Shown: positions 44,935 to 54,331 of the stretch, in pieces
Numbering within the stretch: the stretch's first letter is position 1
Layout of the letters: each line of letters begins with the position of its first letter
Virus record (IMG/VR): IMGVR_UViG_3300044939_000165
Location: 59,105 to 123,104 of that record
Length of the DNA: 64,000 nucleotides
DNA from: a virus
Direction: 5' to 3' (one strand)
Notes under the pieces: generated by a model
Told to the model about the DNA's origin: nothing
The model's database searches: none
Seen by the model: only the letters and a program-made list of their open reading frames with translations
Made by a program: the position numbers and the translations under genes

Positions 44935-45642
44935 ATGTCTATCGTTCGACCCTTCTTTGGCACCGCACGCGTAGATGATCAGCATCCAGACATTTTCCCA
45001 GGATCGCCAATGGCGCTCGTTGCGGTATTCACTCATTGCCTTCAGGCTCGCTTCAGCGGCAGCAATGTCTTAGATGAAAATAGCCCTTATGTATGGGCGC
45101 CCGACGCTCAACCACTAAATCCTCAAAGTGGTCAAACGCGAATTTATATCGAAAGCCAATTTACCGCCGAGCCCGACGCACGTGATCGCAAGCCCGCATT
45201 GCTCGTCGAAAAAGGTATAACACAACCACAGCAAGTTATCGTTGGCGATCGCGCAGACATTGATCGCACAACTATGACAGAACTATTCATCGCGTGGGCC
45301 AATGTGCCGATCTCAGTACTCTGCATTGCCAACAATCGAGGAACCAGCGCCACATTGGCCGATTTAGTATTCATGTTCTTCCTTGGATCAAAAAACCATA
45401 TCCGACAAATATTTAGTATCCATGACCTATCGGCACCTACGCTCAGTGACACACAACCCTATCGACCATCAAGTAGCCATGTCGAAACATGGGTAACTAC
45501 AGTCACAATGTCCGCAATGATCAAATTTGCCTGGCGAACCAGACCTATTGCTCCACTACTCAAGGAAATCGCTGCAAAAATGCGATTTGGTAACAGCGAA
45601 GAGCAATCACTACGCGCTATAGATCTAAAAAACGCAAGATGA
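44935..45642 (+). CDS. Neck or tail-completion-type protein
   Basis: 235 residues (MSIVRPFFGTARVDDQ). Mixed alpha/beta; no catalytic motifs. It lies directly before the sheath gene, where neck and tail terminator proteins are often encoded in myoviruses. No SD seen. Assignment is positional. Confidence 0.45.
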   Translation: MSIVRPFFGTARVDDQHPDIFPGSPMALVAVFTHCLQARFSGSNVLDENSPYVWAPDAQPLNPQSGQTRIYIESQFTAEPDARDRKPALLVEKGITQPQQVIVGDRADIDRTTMTELFIAWANVPISVLCIANNRGTSATLADLVFMFFLGSKNHIRQIFSIHDLSAPTLSDTQPYRPSSSHVETWVTTVTMSAMIKFAWRTRPIAPLLKEIAAKMRFGNSEEQSLRAIDLKNAR

Positions 45643-45696
45643 TCTACACACCGTAAAAAGCGCTTATCTTTCAACTGACACCGGAGAAAATACCAC

Positions 45697-48600
45697 ATGG
45701 CACGGCCCCTTGTTCTGATTTTTCAGGAGCTCGCGTCGCCACAAGCAACACCAGAGACCCCCGATCTCAACACCATTATCGTGGGTCCAGCGTACGATCT
45801 ATTCGACTACCCCGACGACGCAGCAACAATCCTTCTACCGTCAGCATACGGACAACTAGAAGCACGCGCCGGCAACGGTGTATACCCCGGCTACCAGCCA
45901 CCCGCGACAGGTAGCGACGCGGTCACCGTGCTCGACGGAGGTTACCCAGGTCAAAGTGCGGGATCAAAGGTAGACCACACATCCGTCAAAGTAGTACTCC
46001 GTTTGCCTCGTGTTGTACTGGGTTCCACGTACCTCAGCGCCAGCGTTGCACCAGTATTCGGTAACAGCGTGACTACAACAACGGCCGACCGCACGCTGGT
46101 AACGATCACAGGCCCTGCAACAACAGACTTCGTTGCGGCAGGCGTACAGCCAGGTGACCGCGTAATCCTCACATCATCGCAAGCAGGTGTCGAGCAAACC
46201 GTTGTACGCGTAGTACAAAGCGTTGGCGAACCAAATGGCGCAGGACTCGTTACACCAGGCAACGAAAATAAACTGCGGCTGACGCAACAGCTACCAGACG
46301 CAGGTCCCGGACAGGGCCAATGGACTTATGATGCCAACGGCGAAATTCGTATCGAACGCACACTGCCAACACAAGCGCTGCTTGACCCAACCAACTCCAT
46401 TGTAACCTTCCCTGAATCTGGGTCAGACAAACTTGTAATTAAAGGCGGTATTCGTCTACCAGTTGCCCTCACGCCAGTCCCGACTGTCTCAGTACCAACG
46501 CCAATCACAACGACAGTAACGCGCACTCTGTCATACGCAGAGATCTATCTCGCATACCGCGCACTGCGCCAAGACCTCCAAGAAGTCGGTTCAGTCACAG
46601 CACGCGATATCCGCGTAGTTGGCGGTGTCCCAACGTTAGTAGGTCTCGGCAAAATCGATGCGCGCAACCCACTCGCAGTCGGTGTATTTCTCGCTTTACA
46701 AAATGGCGGTACAGTACCAATTTACTATTTCGGCGTTGCCTCTGACGACGCAGCTGGACACGCTTTCGCGCGAAAAGCATTAGCAACGCGTCGTGACTTG
46801 TACTGTTTTGTACCGCTGACACAAGATCTAAACATCATCGCAGCGTACAAAGCCGAGTTCGACCAAATGGCGGACCCAAATTTTGCGCTGACTAACGGCG
46901 TACTACAAAAATTCCGCATCGTACTCGGCTCCGTTCCGTTGCCGACTACCAAAACAATCTACTCCGGATCGATTTCAGGCGTAGCACAGCAACCAACAGG
47001 TGCGAACACTAATCGCTTCCGGACAGTTTCGATCGCAGCTACCTCAACAGGAGCGATCGATGTACGTACCGTACTTCCCGGCGACAGCGTCACGTTCGGC
47101 TTGACCCCAAGCTCCGCAGAATGGCAAAACCGTCGCGGAACGCACACAATCAGTCACGTCAATAGCTCCAAAGATTACCCAAATCCAGGTGATCCAAGCG
47201 CTTTTGAAATCGTACCTAGCTCATCTCGTTGGGACGACTCCACAGGTGCAGCTCCAGGCGATATCGAGCTACTGATTCGTGCACCAGACAGCACTGTCAA
47301 AGTAGCTAACCTCGCACGCGTAGACATATCAACCGGCTCAGGTGCAACACTCGGCGTCGTACACTATGCAATGAAAAATCCGACAACTGTCGGAGGCCCA
47401 TATACAATTCGGTACGCTGCAAGCCCTGGTTTGCCGACCGTTACGGTCACAATCACAGGCTTTTCAATTACCGTAACAGTCAACGGTACGACGCACACGC
47501 ATACCGACATCGTAAATGCCGTAAATACTCATCCTGTAGTTTCATCACTGCTACTAGCCTCAGTACAGACAGGCGGTGGTCAGATTGTGGACCCCGCATC
47601 ACAAGCAACCCGCGACGTGATCCCAGGACAGATTGGAGCAACGGCAAGCATCGTCGCAGGCGCAGGTCCGGGACAGATGCGCGTAACTGGCCTATCCGGC
47701 ATGACAGCGGTAAGCGTCGGTAACTACTTGACTATCAGCGGAGCAGATTCAGCTGCCAATAACGGTACATTCCTAATCGCAGCGTACATTGACGCCAATA
47801 CAGTCGATGTCGTCAACGCCGCGGCTGTAATCCCCGACGCCAATAATGGCGCCATTTCATGGACCGAACGCCGCCCGTACACCTCAATCGTGCCCGAAGC
47901 AGGTTCGTGCACTGCATCGATTGTACTTAACGATGACCTGTTCAACCGTTTGGAAGATAGCAGTGCAACATTCCTCTCTTCCGGTGTACTGCCAGGCGAC
48001 ACAATCGAATTCCCTCTCGACCCAAACAACTACGGGCCTACAGCTTTCGAAGGTCGCGTACTAAGCTACAAAATCAGTACGGTACAAAATGAAAACCGCC
48101 TGCTAATTGCCAACGGCGAAGACGACACCGGCTCAGTTGCAAAAGAGCTGCCACACTACTTCGCACGTGACCTACCAAATCGCTTCATTGACAACACACC
48201 ACCCAACGCGCAGCACTACCGAATTCTACGAACACTTTCACAGGACGACCAAATCCTTGCACTTGTAACAGTCGCACAGTCAGTACGCTCAAAACGTTTG
48301 ACAATTGTATGGCCTGATCAAGTAGAAGTTGCCGACCTGCGTGACGGTTCTCTACCGCGTGCAGTACCAACAACGCGTACGCTAGCTGGTATCCAACCGA
48401 GTTACTACCTCGCTTGCGCTGTCGGCGGCGTAATCGCTGGTATCCCCCCTCAAGCAGGCCTTACCAATGGCTCATTCATTGGTTTCACAAAACTAATGCA
48501 CGCGCAAGGCTATTTCACTGAACCGCAGCTGTCTCGTCTTTCTGATGGAGGCCTATTTGTCTGCGTACAACGCACACCTAATGCGCTACCTGAATGCATT

Positions 48601-48936
48601 CACCAGCTAACAACAGATCCAACAGCTATCGAAGTCGGCGAACTATCAGTAGTCAAGAATGTAGATTTCTTGTCAAAGTTCTTCCAAGAAATCTTGGAGT
48701 CCTTTATCGGACAATACAACGTATTGCCTGAAACAATCAACGAAATCTCACGCGCGATATCTGATGCCGCCGAACAACTTAAAAGTCGCCGCATAGCGCG
48801 GTTTGGTCCACCACTGCTCGAAGGAACGATCACCTCAATCGGCGTAAGTGAGTTTTCAGCAGATCGAATCGAACTTTTCTTCAGCGGCAAGGTACCAAAG
48901 CCCTTGAACACAGTGGCCTTCCATCTCGTAGTATAA
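45697..48936 (+). CDS. Tail sheath protein (unusually long)
   Basis: 1079 residues with a GGAG RBS. The N-terminus (FQELASPQATPETPDL, then IIVGPAYDLFDY) and central part (YCFVPLTQDLNIIAAYKAEF) resemble contractile-tail sheaths. The end (LPETINEISRAISDAAEQL, then EFSADRIELFFSGKVP) matches the polymerising C-terminal domain. Inserted beta-rich domains include ATLGVVHYAMKNPTTVGGPY with a following TVTVTITGFSITVTVN section. Sheaths are commonly 400-700 residues, so the extra length reflects these domains. It should contract to drive the tube through the cell envelope. It supports the myovirus assignment. Confidence 0.8.
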   Translation: MARPLVLIFQELASPQATPETPDLNTIIVGPAYDLFDYPDDAATILLPSAYGQLEARAGNGVYPGYQPPATGSDAVTVLDGGYPGQSAGSKVDHTSVKVVLRLPRVVLGSTYLSASVAPVFGNSVTTTTADRTLVTITGPATTDFVAAGVQPGDRVILTSSQAGVEQTVVRVVQSVGEPNGAGLVTPGNENKLRLTQQLPDAGPGQGQWTYDANGEIRIERTLPTQALLDPTNSIVTFPESGSDKLVIKGGIRLPVALTPVPTVSVPTPITTTVTRTLSYAEIYLAYRALRQDLQEVGSVTARDIRVVGGVPTLVGLGKIDARNPLAVGVFLALQNGGTVPIYYFGVASDDAAGHAFARKALATRRDLYCFVPLTQDLNIIAAYKAEFDQMADPNFALTNGVLQKFRIVLGSVPLPTTKTIYSGSISGVAQQPTGANTNRFRTVSIAATSTGAIDVRTVLPGDSVTFGLTPSSAEWQNRRGTHTISHVNSSKDYPNPGDPSAFEIVPSSSRWDDSTGAAPGDIELLIRAPDSTVKVANLARVDISTGSGATLGVVHYAMKNPTTVGGPYTIRYAASPGLPTVTVTITGFSITVTVNGTTHTHTDIVNAVNTHPVVSSLLLASVQTGGGQIVDPASQATRDVIPGQIGATASIVAGAGPGQMRVTGLSGMTAVSVGNYLTISGADSAANNGTFLIAAYIDANTVDVVNAAAVIPDANNGAISWTERRPYTSIVPEAGSCTASIVLNDDLFNRLEDSSATFLSSGVLPGDTIEFPLDPNNYGPTAFEGRVLSYKISTVQNENRLLIANGEDDTGSVAKELPHYFARDLPNRFIDNTPPNAQHYRILRTLSQDDQILALVTVAQSVRSKRLTIVWPDQVEVADLRDGSLPRAVPTTRTLAGIQPSYYLACAVGGVIAGIPPQAGLTNGSFIGFTKLMHAQGYFTEPQLSRLSDGGLFVCVQRTPNALPECIHQLTTDPTAIEVGELSVVKNVDFLSKFFQEILESFIGQYNVLPETINEISRAISDAAEQLKSRRIARFGPPLLEGTITSIGVSEFSADRIELFFSGKVPKPLNTVAFHLVV

Positions 48937-49472
48937 TGATGCCTACAAATCAAAAAATTGCCTTTTGGGGTACCCTCGCTCGCATGGGTGGAGGCCTTGC
49001 GCGCGGAGTCGGCAATTTTGGCAAAGGGCTATTCGGCTTTGGTCCACTCGCGTCAGCAGGCCGAGTTGGCAAAGCAATAAACTTTGCAGGCAAAGCCACC
49101 GGTGTCGTCGCACCAGTAGTTGGCGCAATGAGTGCAAACCAAGGCGCCTCAATCCTAGGTTTTGGTGGTACACCGAAAACAGGCTCCCTTGCACTTGATC
49201 GCGTCGCTATCAAAGTCGCAAAACTAGGCGTAGGCGACATCGTAGACATCGCAAGTTACGGCTCATTTATCGGCTCCAAACTCGTCGACCCGAAAAAACA
49301 TCCACGACTACACACGGCGCTTGACGCAGCAGGTCTACTCGGACTTGGCGCCACGACAGCACATAGCCTCATAACAAATCCTGCTGACCGTGGTCCTGCT
49401 GCAAAAGACCTTCTCGGACTAGCACTTATGGGTTCAGCACTCTATGACCGCGCGAAAGCGCATAAACATTAA
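48936..49472 (+). CDS. Gly/Ala-rich hydrophobic protein
   Basis: 178 residues, starting on the stop of the sheath gene (TAATG). Contains Gly/Ala hydrophobic stretches (GRVGKAINFAGKATGVV, LGLGATTAHSLI), similar to the glycine-zipper proteins upstream. IAFW at the start follows a K, as in the K-I-A series. No family recognised; possibly membrane-associated virion protein. Confidence 0.65.
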   Translation: MMPTNQKIAFWGTLARMGGGLARGVGNFGKGLFGFGPLASAGRVGKAINFAGKATGVVAPVVGAMSANQGASILGFGGTPKTGSLALDRVAIKVAKLGVGDIVDIASYGSFIGSKLVDPKKHPRLHTALDAAGLLGLGATTAHSLITNPADRGPAAKDLLGLALMGSALYDRAKAHKH

Positions 49473-49507
49473 ATCCGGATTCTTATCCTACAGAATCGAG
49501 AAAGACC

Positions 49508-50293
49508 ATGGCCACATATCCAATTGGCGTCACTAAATCTCTCGCTACTTGGTCCTTTCAACGGAACCACGTCGAGCGCATGCTCGATAACGCGACATAC
49601 GACGCCGCGCACCCAGACGACACACTGCTGCTCGCCGGTCCAGCGCGACGCTCTGTTGCCCGCTCCGATCGCAATACACCCCGCACGTTGATGGCAATCG
49701 GGATGTTTACGGCGTTTGGAGTACAAACTCAAGCGCCGGTAACACCTATGATGGCAATTGGCTCCGGACGATCATACTATTTGCGCGGCAAATCGCAATC
49801 ATCATGGAACGTACAGCGTGTTATGATCAACGGACGAAATCTACTGCGCGCGCTGTACCACAACGCGGTTGAAGTAGGTGGGCTCAACGCTGATCGATTT
49901 GATGATCCTGCCGCGTTCGAAGGCTCACCCAACTCGCAATTTTTTATCAACCTGGATAGTGAGCTGTTCTACATCCCATTCGGCATGGCTGTGATCATGC
50001 GAACCAAAAGCCGCACCCTAGTAGCCTCATGCTACCTAGAGCTATGCCTAATCAACAGCTGGGGACTGCAGATCGGCTCTGGGCAAGCGATGATTATGGA
50101 GCAAGTTTCCGGATTCTGCGATCGGATCTTGCCGTATCAGGCATCAGACGCGATGGAGGTACCCTCCGTCGGACGTGCCCTTATGGACGCAGTGCTTGGT
50201 CTTGCCCCCAACGTTTTCCCTGAACCGGCTTATAACCGCATGGCCGCATTTGGTGACACGGGCCTTGGCGACTCCACAGTTCAAGCGTTGTAA
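49508..50293 (+). CDS. Putative tail tube protein
   Basis: 261 residues (MATYPIGVTKSLATWSF). Position one gene after the sheath and a pattern of SYYLRGKSQSSWNVQRV and LELCLINSWGLQIGSGQA followed by MIMEQVSGFC are compatible with a tube or tube-initiator protein. No decisive motif. The tube lies inside the sheath and carries DNA. Confidence 0.5.
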   Translation: MATYPIGVTKSLATWSFQRNHVERMLDNATYDAAHPDDTLLLAGPARRSVARSDRNTPRTLMAIGMFTAFGVQTQAPVTPMMAIGSGRSYYLRGKSQSSWNVQRVMINGRNLLRALYHNAVEVGGLNADRFDDPAAFEGSPNSQFFINLDSELFYIPFGMAVIMRTKSRTLVASCYLELCLINSWGLQIGSGQAMIMEQVSGFCDRILPYQASDAMEVPSVGRALMDAVLGLAPNVFPEPAYNRMAAFGDTGLGDSTVQAL

Positions 50294-50307
50294 CATACGC
50301 TTAGAAC

Positions 50308-51774
50308 ATGGTCGTTCGACGCTCGTCTACCACTCGCCCTTCTAACCGTCTCAATTCGCCTTCCGATCCGCTCATCCCACAGGGCATGGCCGACCCACGC
50401 GGCGCTGGCCCCCTTGCAGGGGCTACAGGCATGGGTACGCCATACATCGAGCGCGGCACAATACTTAGCTGCGATGCGCGCGGTCATGTCTATCGAGTAG
50501 CGCTCAACTCAGGCCGCATTTTACAAATGGGGCGCATTCGCACCCATCCCGGCGACATGACACTGCTACCGCCGCGCACAATCGTTGCAGTGACATGGGC
50601 TCTTGGCCTGCCGTACATCCTAGGTGTACTACCGCCTGAAGTTGCAACGACAAACTCGGAAACACCACAGTCAATTACTGATGTACCTGGCCATGGTGGC
50701 GACGATCCCGTTCTCCAACGCAACCTTGGCGCTAGCGCACGAGCACCTAATGAGCCCCGCGACATCTTACCAGGTGACTTCGTTGGCACAAGCGCAGACG
50801 GTGCATCAGTTGCCGCACTACACGGCAAAATTGCACAACTGCGCGGCGGTGCGCTAGCCAAAATCCAGGCATTCGGCGATAGTGATCTCGTACAAATCAT
50901 AACAGGTCTCTATCGCATGATTTCATGGATGGGCGAATCCAAAATCATCAACGAAGACGGCAAAACCTCATTTATTTGGCGCGGCGGTACTGATCAACTC
51001 ACACAAACCGGTGCCGACGAAGAAAACTACACAATCCGTCTCGACGTAGGGCACACGGGCGACGTGATCAAACTAGAGGTCACAAACCGTGAAGGCCAAG
51101 CCTTATTTCGCTTCCATGTTAGCGCAACAGGGGCTTGTGAAATTTTCGCAGCCGGTGGTATCAATCAGCACGGGGGCGGCAGCGAAAGCGACGTCAACCC
51201 CGTGCGTTTCTACGGCCGACGCGAAATTGAAGTGGCAGGCGCAAGCACTGAACGCATCAGCGGCAACGCGCACATACACTACGAAGCTAACGTTCAACAT
51301 AACGTAAGTAATAACGCGACTGAAAATATCGGCGGATCGCACTCAAGCTACATCACCCAAGACCGCGACATACAGGTAGGTGGTAACGTAAACGAAACAA
51401 TTGTCGGATCACGTACTGTAATATCTCGTGGACGAATGCGTTTCGAAGTACATGATGGACAACTTTACACGGTACAGACATTCGGCGGTAATATTGAATT
51501 CACACCCCAAGGATCAATTTTCAAAGTCAACACCTCACAACCAGACGCAGTGCAGCTGGGACCAGCTAGTAGTCATGCCACCAAATACGAAGAGCTAAAC
51601 GCCGCGATCCAAGCACTCAAAGCACAACTCGATGTTCTATTTGGACTAATCGCTACACACGTTCACCCCATCGGAGTCCCAAACACTGGCCCAGCACCAA
51701 CCCTAGCCCCACTGGCCAACCCACTGATCGTCGACCTGTCGGCCGCACGCTGTACAACTACTAAAGTCGGCTAA
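50308..51774 (+). CDS. Baseplate spike/hub protein (gp5/VgrG-like)
   Basis: 488 residues. After a Ser/Arg-rich head there is an OB-like segment (RGTILSCDARGHVYRVAL, then PPRTIVAVTWALGLPYILG). The second half has repeated beta strands of the type N-x-x-E-T-I-x-G-S-x-x-x (NATENIGGSHSSY, GNVNETIVGSRTV), as in triple-beta-helix spikes. It ends with ATHVHPIGVPNTGPAP, a His/Pro pattern common to phage spike C-termini that can bind metal at the tip. Role: piercing the cell envelope. Confidence 0.7.
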   Translation: MVVRRSSTTRPSNRLNSPSDPLIPQGMADPRGAGPLAGATGMGTPYIERGTILSCDARGHVYRVALNSGRILQMGRIRTHPGDMTLLPPRTIVAVTWALGLPYILGVLPPEVATTNSETPQSITDVPGHGGDDPVLQRNLGASARAPNEPRDILPGDFVGTSADGASVAALHGKIAQLRGGALAKIQAFGDSDLVQIITGLYRMISWMGESKIINEDGKTSFIWRGGTDQLTQTGADEENYTIRLDVGHTGDVIKLEVTNREGQALFRFHVSATGACEIFAAGGINQHGGGSESDVNPVRFYGRREIEVAGASTERISGNAHIHYEANVQHNVSNNATENIGGSHSSYITQDRDIQVGGNVNETIVGSRTVISRGRMRFEVHDGQLYTVQTFGGNIEFTPQGSIFKVNTSQPDAVQLGPASSHATKYEELNAAIQALKAQLDVLFGLIATHVHPIGVPNTGPAPTLAPLANPLIVDLSAARCTTTKVG

Positions 51775-51821
51775 TTATACTCTCTGCGACGGTCCTACTT
51801 ACAGGACCGCAAGGAGAGACC

Positions 51822-53102
51822 ATGTACGCAGAAATCACAATCGTCGCTAACGCCCCGTCCGTCATCCAAGACATTCTTGGACTTGAAGCGACGACTCCCG
51901 AAGCAACTTTCACTCGTGCATCCGTCGACGGCGCCGACACTGTTATCGTGCGCTGCTCGGGGTCAGTTTGGGACCGCCTAAGACCACAGCTCCGCAAACT
52001 GTCCCAAATCCGCATTCCAGCAGTTGACGCCAATGGCGCAGTTATCCCAATGCGCACGCGTCCGGCGATCACCTATTCCATGGAATGGGTTCCAGGCGAT
52101 CGCCCACGCATCCATCGAGTAGATGGAGCAATCTCTGTAGCTGGTGGTGCAGCGCTCACAGTGTACGGTGAAAACCTTATCCCAGGCCGTCAAGCCCGCC
52201 TCGACATTTACCGCGAGCGCGTCAACCTCGGCTCATTCAGTGCAGCCGGAAAAACGCCACTGTACAACAAACCTGAACTGATGATGACATTCACAGCAGT
52301 CCAAAAGGGTCCCGGCGGCAACAACATTGGTATCTGGATCAAAGAGGAGCAAGGCGCCGGTTCCGTAACCGTCGAAGAGTACGCAGACGGAAAAGTACTG
52401 ATCACAATTGTGCCAGCAGCCGGCGCATCAGACACCACATCAATTGCAGCGCAAGTCGCAGGCTCACCTCTTGCTTCAGAATGGATCAGTGCGACAGCAG
52501 TTATCCCCTCACAGCCAGTTGCACCGTTCACAAATAAGCAAGCAATCGTTGGTCCAAACGTAACAGCGCAACGCCCATTTCGCTTCCTCACAGGTGGCGA
52601 CGGTACAGGTGTAGCCTTTGCCGATCTCTTGGTATCGGGCACTAACCCAGCCAATCGTCTACACATCCGAGCTCAGCGCGCGGGCAACCAAGGTAACCTA
52701 ATCAATGTAAAAATCCTGGCCAATCAAATCGCCGATACAGTTACTGTTACCGGAAACGCAATCCTTGTAAGACGTGTAGCAGCAACAACTACACTCGCAG
52801 ACCTCGCAGCCGCAATCAACAGCAATGCCAGCGCAACAGCCCTTGTGCATGCCACAGCTATGGGTGTTGGCAGCCTCGGAGACGTTGAGCAAACCTACCT
52901 CGCATGCGGAGCAGGCGAACAAGCATCGGCACAAATTGGTGGTGCACCTGCAACGATTACACAACACACCGACACAAGCATGCTCGTGTCAGCAACGCCA
53001 GCTGCACTAGCAGCGGCGGGTGTAACAGCGGGTGCCGTCACGCACGTTAATATTTTGCTTGACTACCAGCGCCTCCAATCCTCGATGCTTGCCAGCGCCT
53101 AA
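51822..53102 (+). CDS. Tail-associated beta-domain protein
   Basis: 426 residues with AAGGAG before the ATG. It contains two related beta domains, one with VQKGPGGNNIGIWIKE and one with RAQRAGNQGNLINVKIL, each followed by T-V-x-V strands and an Ala-rich helix (LADLAAAINSNASATAL). A similar unit appears in the sheath and in the gene at 62572. A loop FLTGGDGTG ends the first domain. Likely structural, perhaps baseplate or tail adaptor. Last gene of the long plus-strand run. Confidence 0.55.
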   Translation: MYAEITIVANAPSVIQDILGLEATTPEATFTRASVDGADTVIVRCSGSVWDRLRPQLRKLSQIRIPAVDANGAVIPMRTRPAITYSMEWVPGDRPRIHRVDGAISVAGGAALTVYGENLIPGRQARLDIYRERVNLGSFSAAGKTPLYNKPELMMTFTAVQKGPGGNNIGIWIKEEQGAGSVTVEEYADGKVLITIVPAAGASDTTSIAAQVAGSPLASEWISATAVIPSQPVAPFTNKQAIVGPNVTAQRPFRFLTGGDGTGVAFADLLVSGTNPANRLHIRAQRAGNQGNLINVKILANQIADTVTVTGNAILVRRVAATTTLADLAAAINSNASATALVHATAMGVGSLGDVEQTYLACGAGEQASAQIGGAPATITQHTDTSMLVSATPAALAAAGVTAGAVTHVNILLDYQRLQSSMLASA

Positions 53103-53131
53103 TCAAAGGGCCTATACGTAAGCTAAAGGAC

Positions 53132-53174
53132 AAAGCAGTATCACGATTCGCTCAACGGATCGTGATACTGCTTT
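53132..53174. terminator. Bidirectional rho-independent terminator overlapping a gene end
   Basis: A perfect 16-bp stem, arms 53132-53147 and 53159-53174, with an 11-base loop. T-rich sequence follows on the plus strand and, less strongly, on the minus strand. It separates the plus-strand virion run from the minus-strand gene at 53152-54090, whose last codons and stop lie inside the hairpin. Confidence 0.88.
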
Positions 53175-54090
53175 TACTGCCCTTACTGCCTTTACTGCCC
53201 TTTTCGTTTTTCTTACCACTATCCTGGCTCTTCAAAGCATTCGCTGGCGAAGTAGTCGTCTCAGAAGCTGCATTCGTACTTTCAGCTGACTGCGAAGAGG
53301 CCACAGAAGCTTCGTCTTCAACAAACTCAATTTGAGTTTCACTCACACCGGTAGACTCCTCCCTTCGATCACGCAGCTTAGCTGCGTCCTGATGGAGCTT
53401 TTCAATCTCTTCATCAGACATCAAATATTCGTCGAGCATATGCATATCAACATCGCTATCCACGAGCGGCTCTAACGCGCCCACTTCTCCACCGCTAGCG
53501 CGGCGCGCATTTTTCTGACGTTGAGAATCAACAGCAGTACGCAGCTCATTGAGCTCCGCGTCACTCATGACTAGTTCGTACTTTTCGCGATCGATCTCAG
53601 ATGGAGCAACAGTTTGCTTCGTGATATGCTCAGCGTGCATCTGCGGCTTATTATCTGAAACACGGATTGCCTCTATCCCCGCACGCGTCACTTCTTCAGG
53701 ACGCAATACAGTAGCCGGATGCGGTGCATTCGGATCAACCGCTGTCACTGTACGAGCAGGCAAAGGATTAGCCCGTACAGCTTCAATAGCTGCACGCGTG
53801 CGTTCTTGAGGTTTGAGCACCGTCGCAGGATGCGGTGCAACGTCCTTACGTACCGGCGGCTCATCAGACGGCGCAGCAGGCACCCGCAATGTGACAACAA
53901 TATCCTGCTCGTCATCAGTCTCGATACGAATAAGCCGCAGATACGCAACATACTGCTTGCCGTTCATTATTACACGCAGTGCATGATGTGTTTGTCCCGG
54001 ATGAAAAGTAACATCCAGATACATGCCCGTATTCGGATCGATGATTTGAATAACAGTGCCGCTTGTAATGACGATATCACTGTGCTTCAT
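53152..54090 (-). CDS. Hypothetical protein with duplicated PHPATVL motif
   Basis: 312 residues from ATG 54090 (MKHSDIVITSG), with AGGAG upstream. The first ~85 residues are a small beta domain (DPNTGMYLDVTFHPGQ, KQYVAYLRLIRIETDDE). Two copies of an ~20-residue motif follow (PHPATVLKPQERTRAAIEAV and PHPATVLRPEEVTRAGIEAI), then an acidic helical part, and a Ser/Gly/Lys-rich tail with repeated GSK. Function unknown. Confidence 0.65.
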   Translation of the reverse strand: MKHSDIVITSGTVIQIIDPNTGMYLDVTFHPGQTHHALRVIMNGKQYVAYLRLIRIETDDEQDIVVTLRVPAAPSDEPPVRKDVAPHPATVLKPQERTRAAIEAVRANPLPARTVTAVDPNAPHPATVLRPEEVTRAGIEAIRVSDNKPQMHAEHITKQTVAPSEIDREKYELVMSDAELNELRTAVDSQRQKNARRASGGEVGALEPLVDSDVDMHMLDEYLMSDEEIEKLHQDAAKLRDRREESTGVSETQIEFVEDEASVASSQSAESTNAASETTTSPANALKSQDSGKKNEKGSKGSKGSKSSITIR

Positions 54091-54106
54091 GTAATAAACT
54101 CCTAGT

Positions 54107-54331
54107 ATGACGTGGACTAAACAACCGAAACTTGTCGCGTATGCTAACGACGTAGGACAGCTCCTTAACACCCTACTTCGTATTCAAACCTTAGACAAAC
54201 TTGCCAAAGCTCACCGATTGCTTGCAATGCAAGCACTAATAAAGGAGCCAATCAATGCCATGGAAGAGCCTCAATCTAACACTTCCACCCGCCGTACAGA
54301 CGATCACACAGACAATCGGAACGGGTCTTGA
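54107..54331 (+). CDS. Small hypothetical protein overlapping the next gene
   Basis: 74 residues (MTWTKQPKLVAYANDVG), helical for ~50 residues, then a hydrophilic end that lies in a different frame over the start of the next gene. Only 16 bases separate its start from the divergent gene. There is no clear SD. Probably real but not secure. Confidence 0.45.
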   Translation: MTWTKQPKLVAYANDVGQLLNTLLRIQTLDKLAKAHRLLAMQALIKEPINAMEEPQSNTSTRRTDDHTDNRNGS

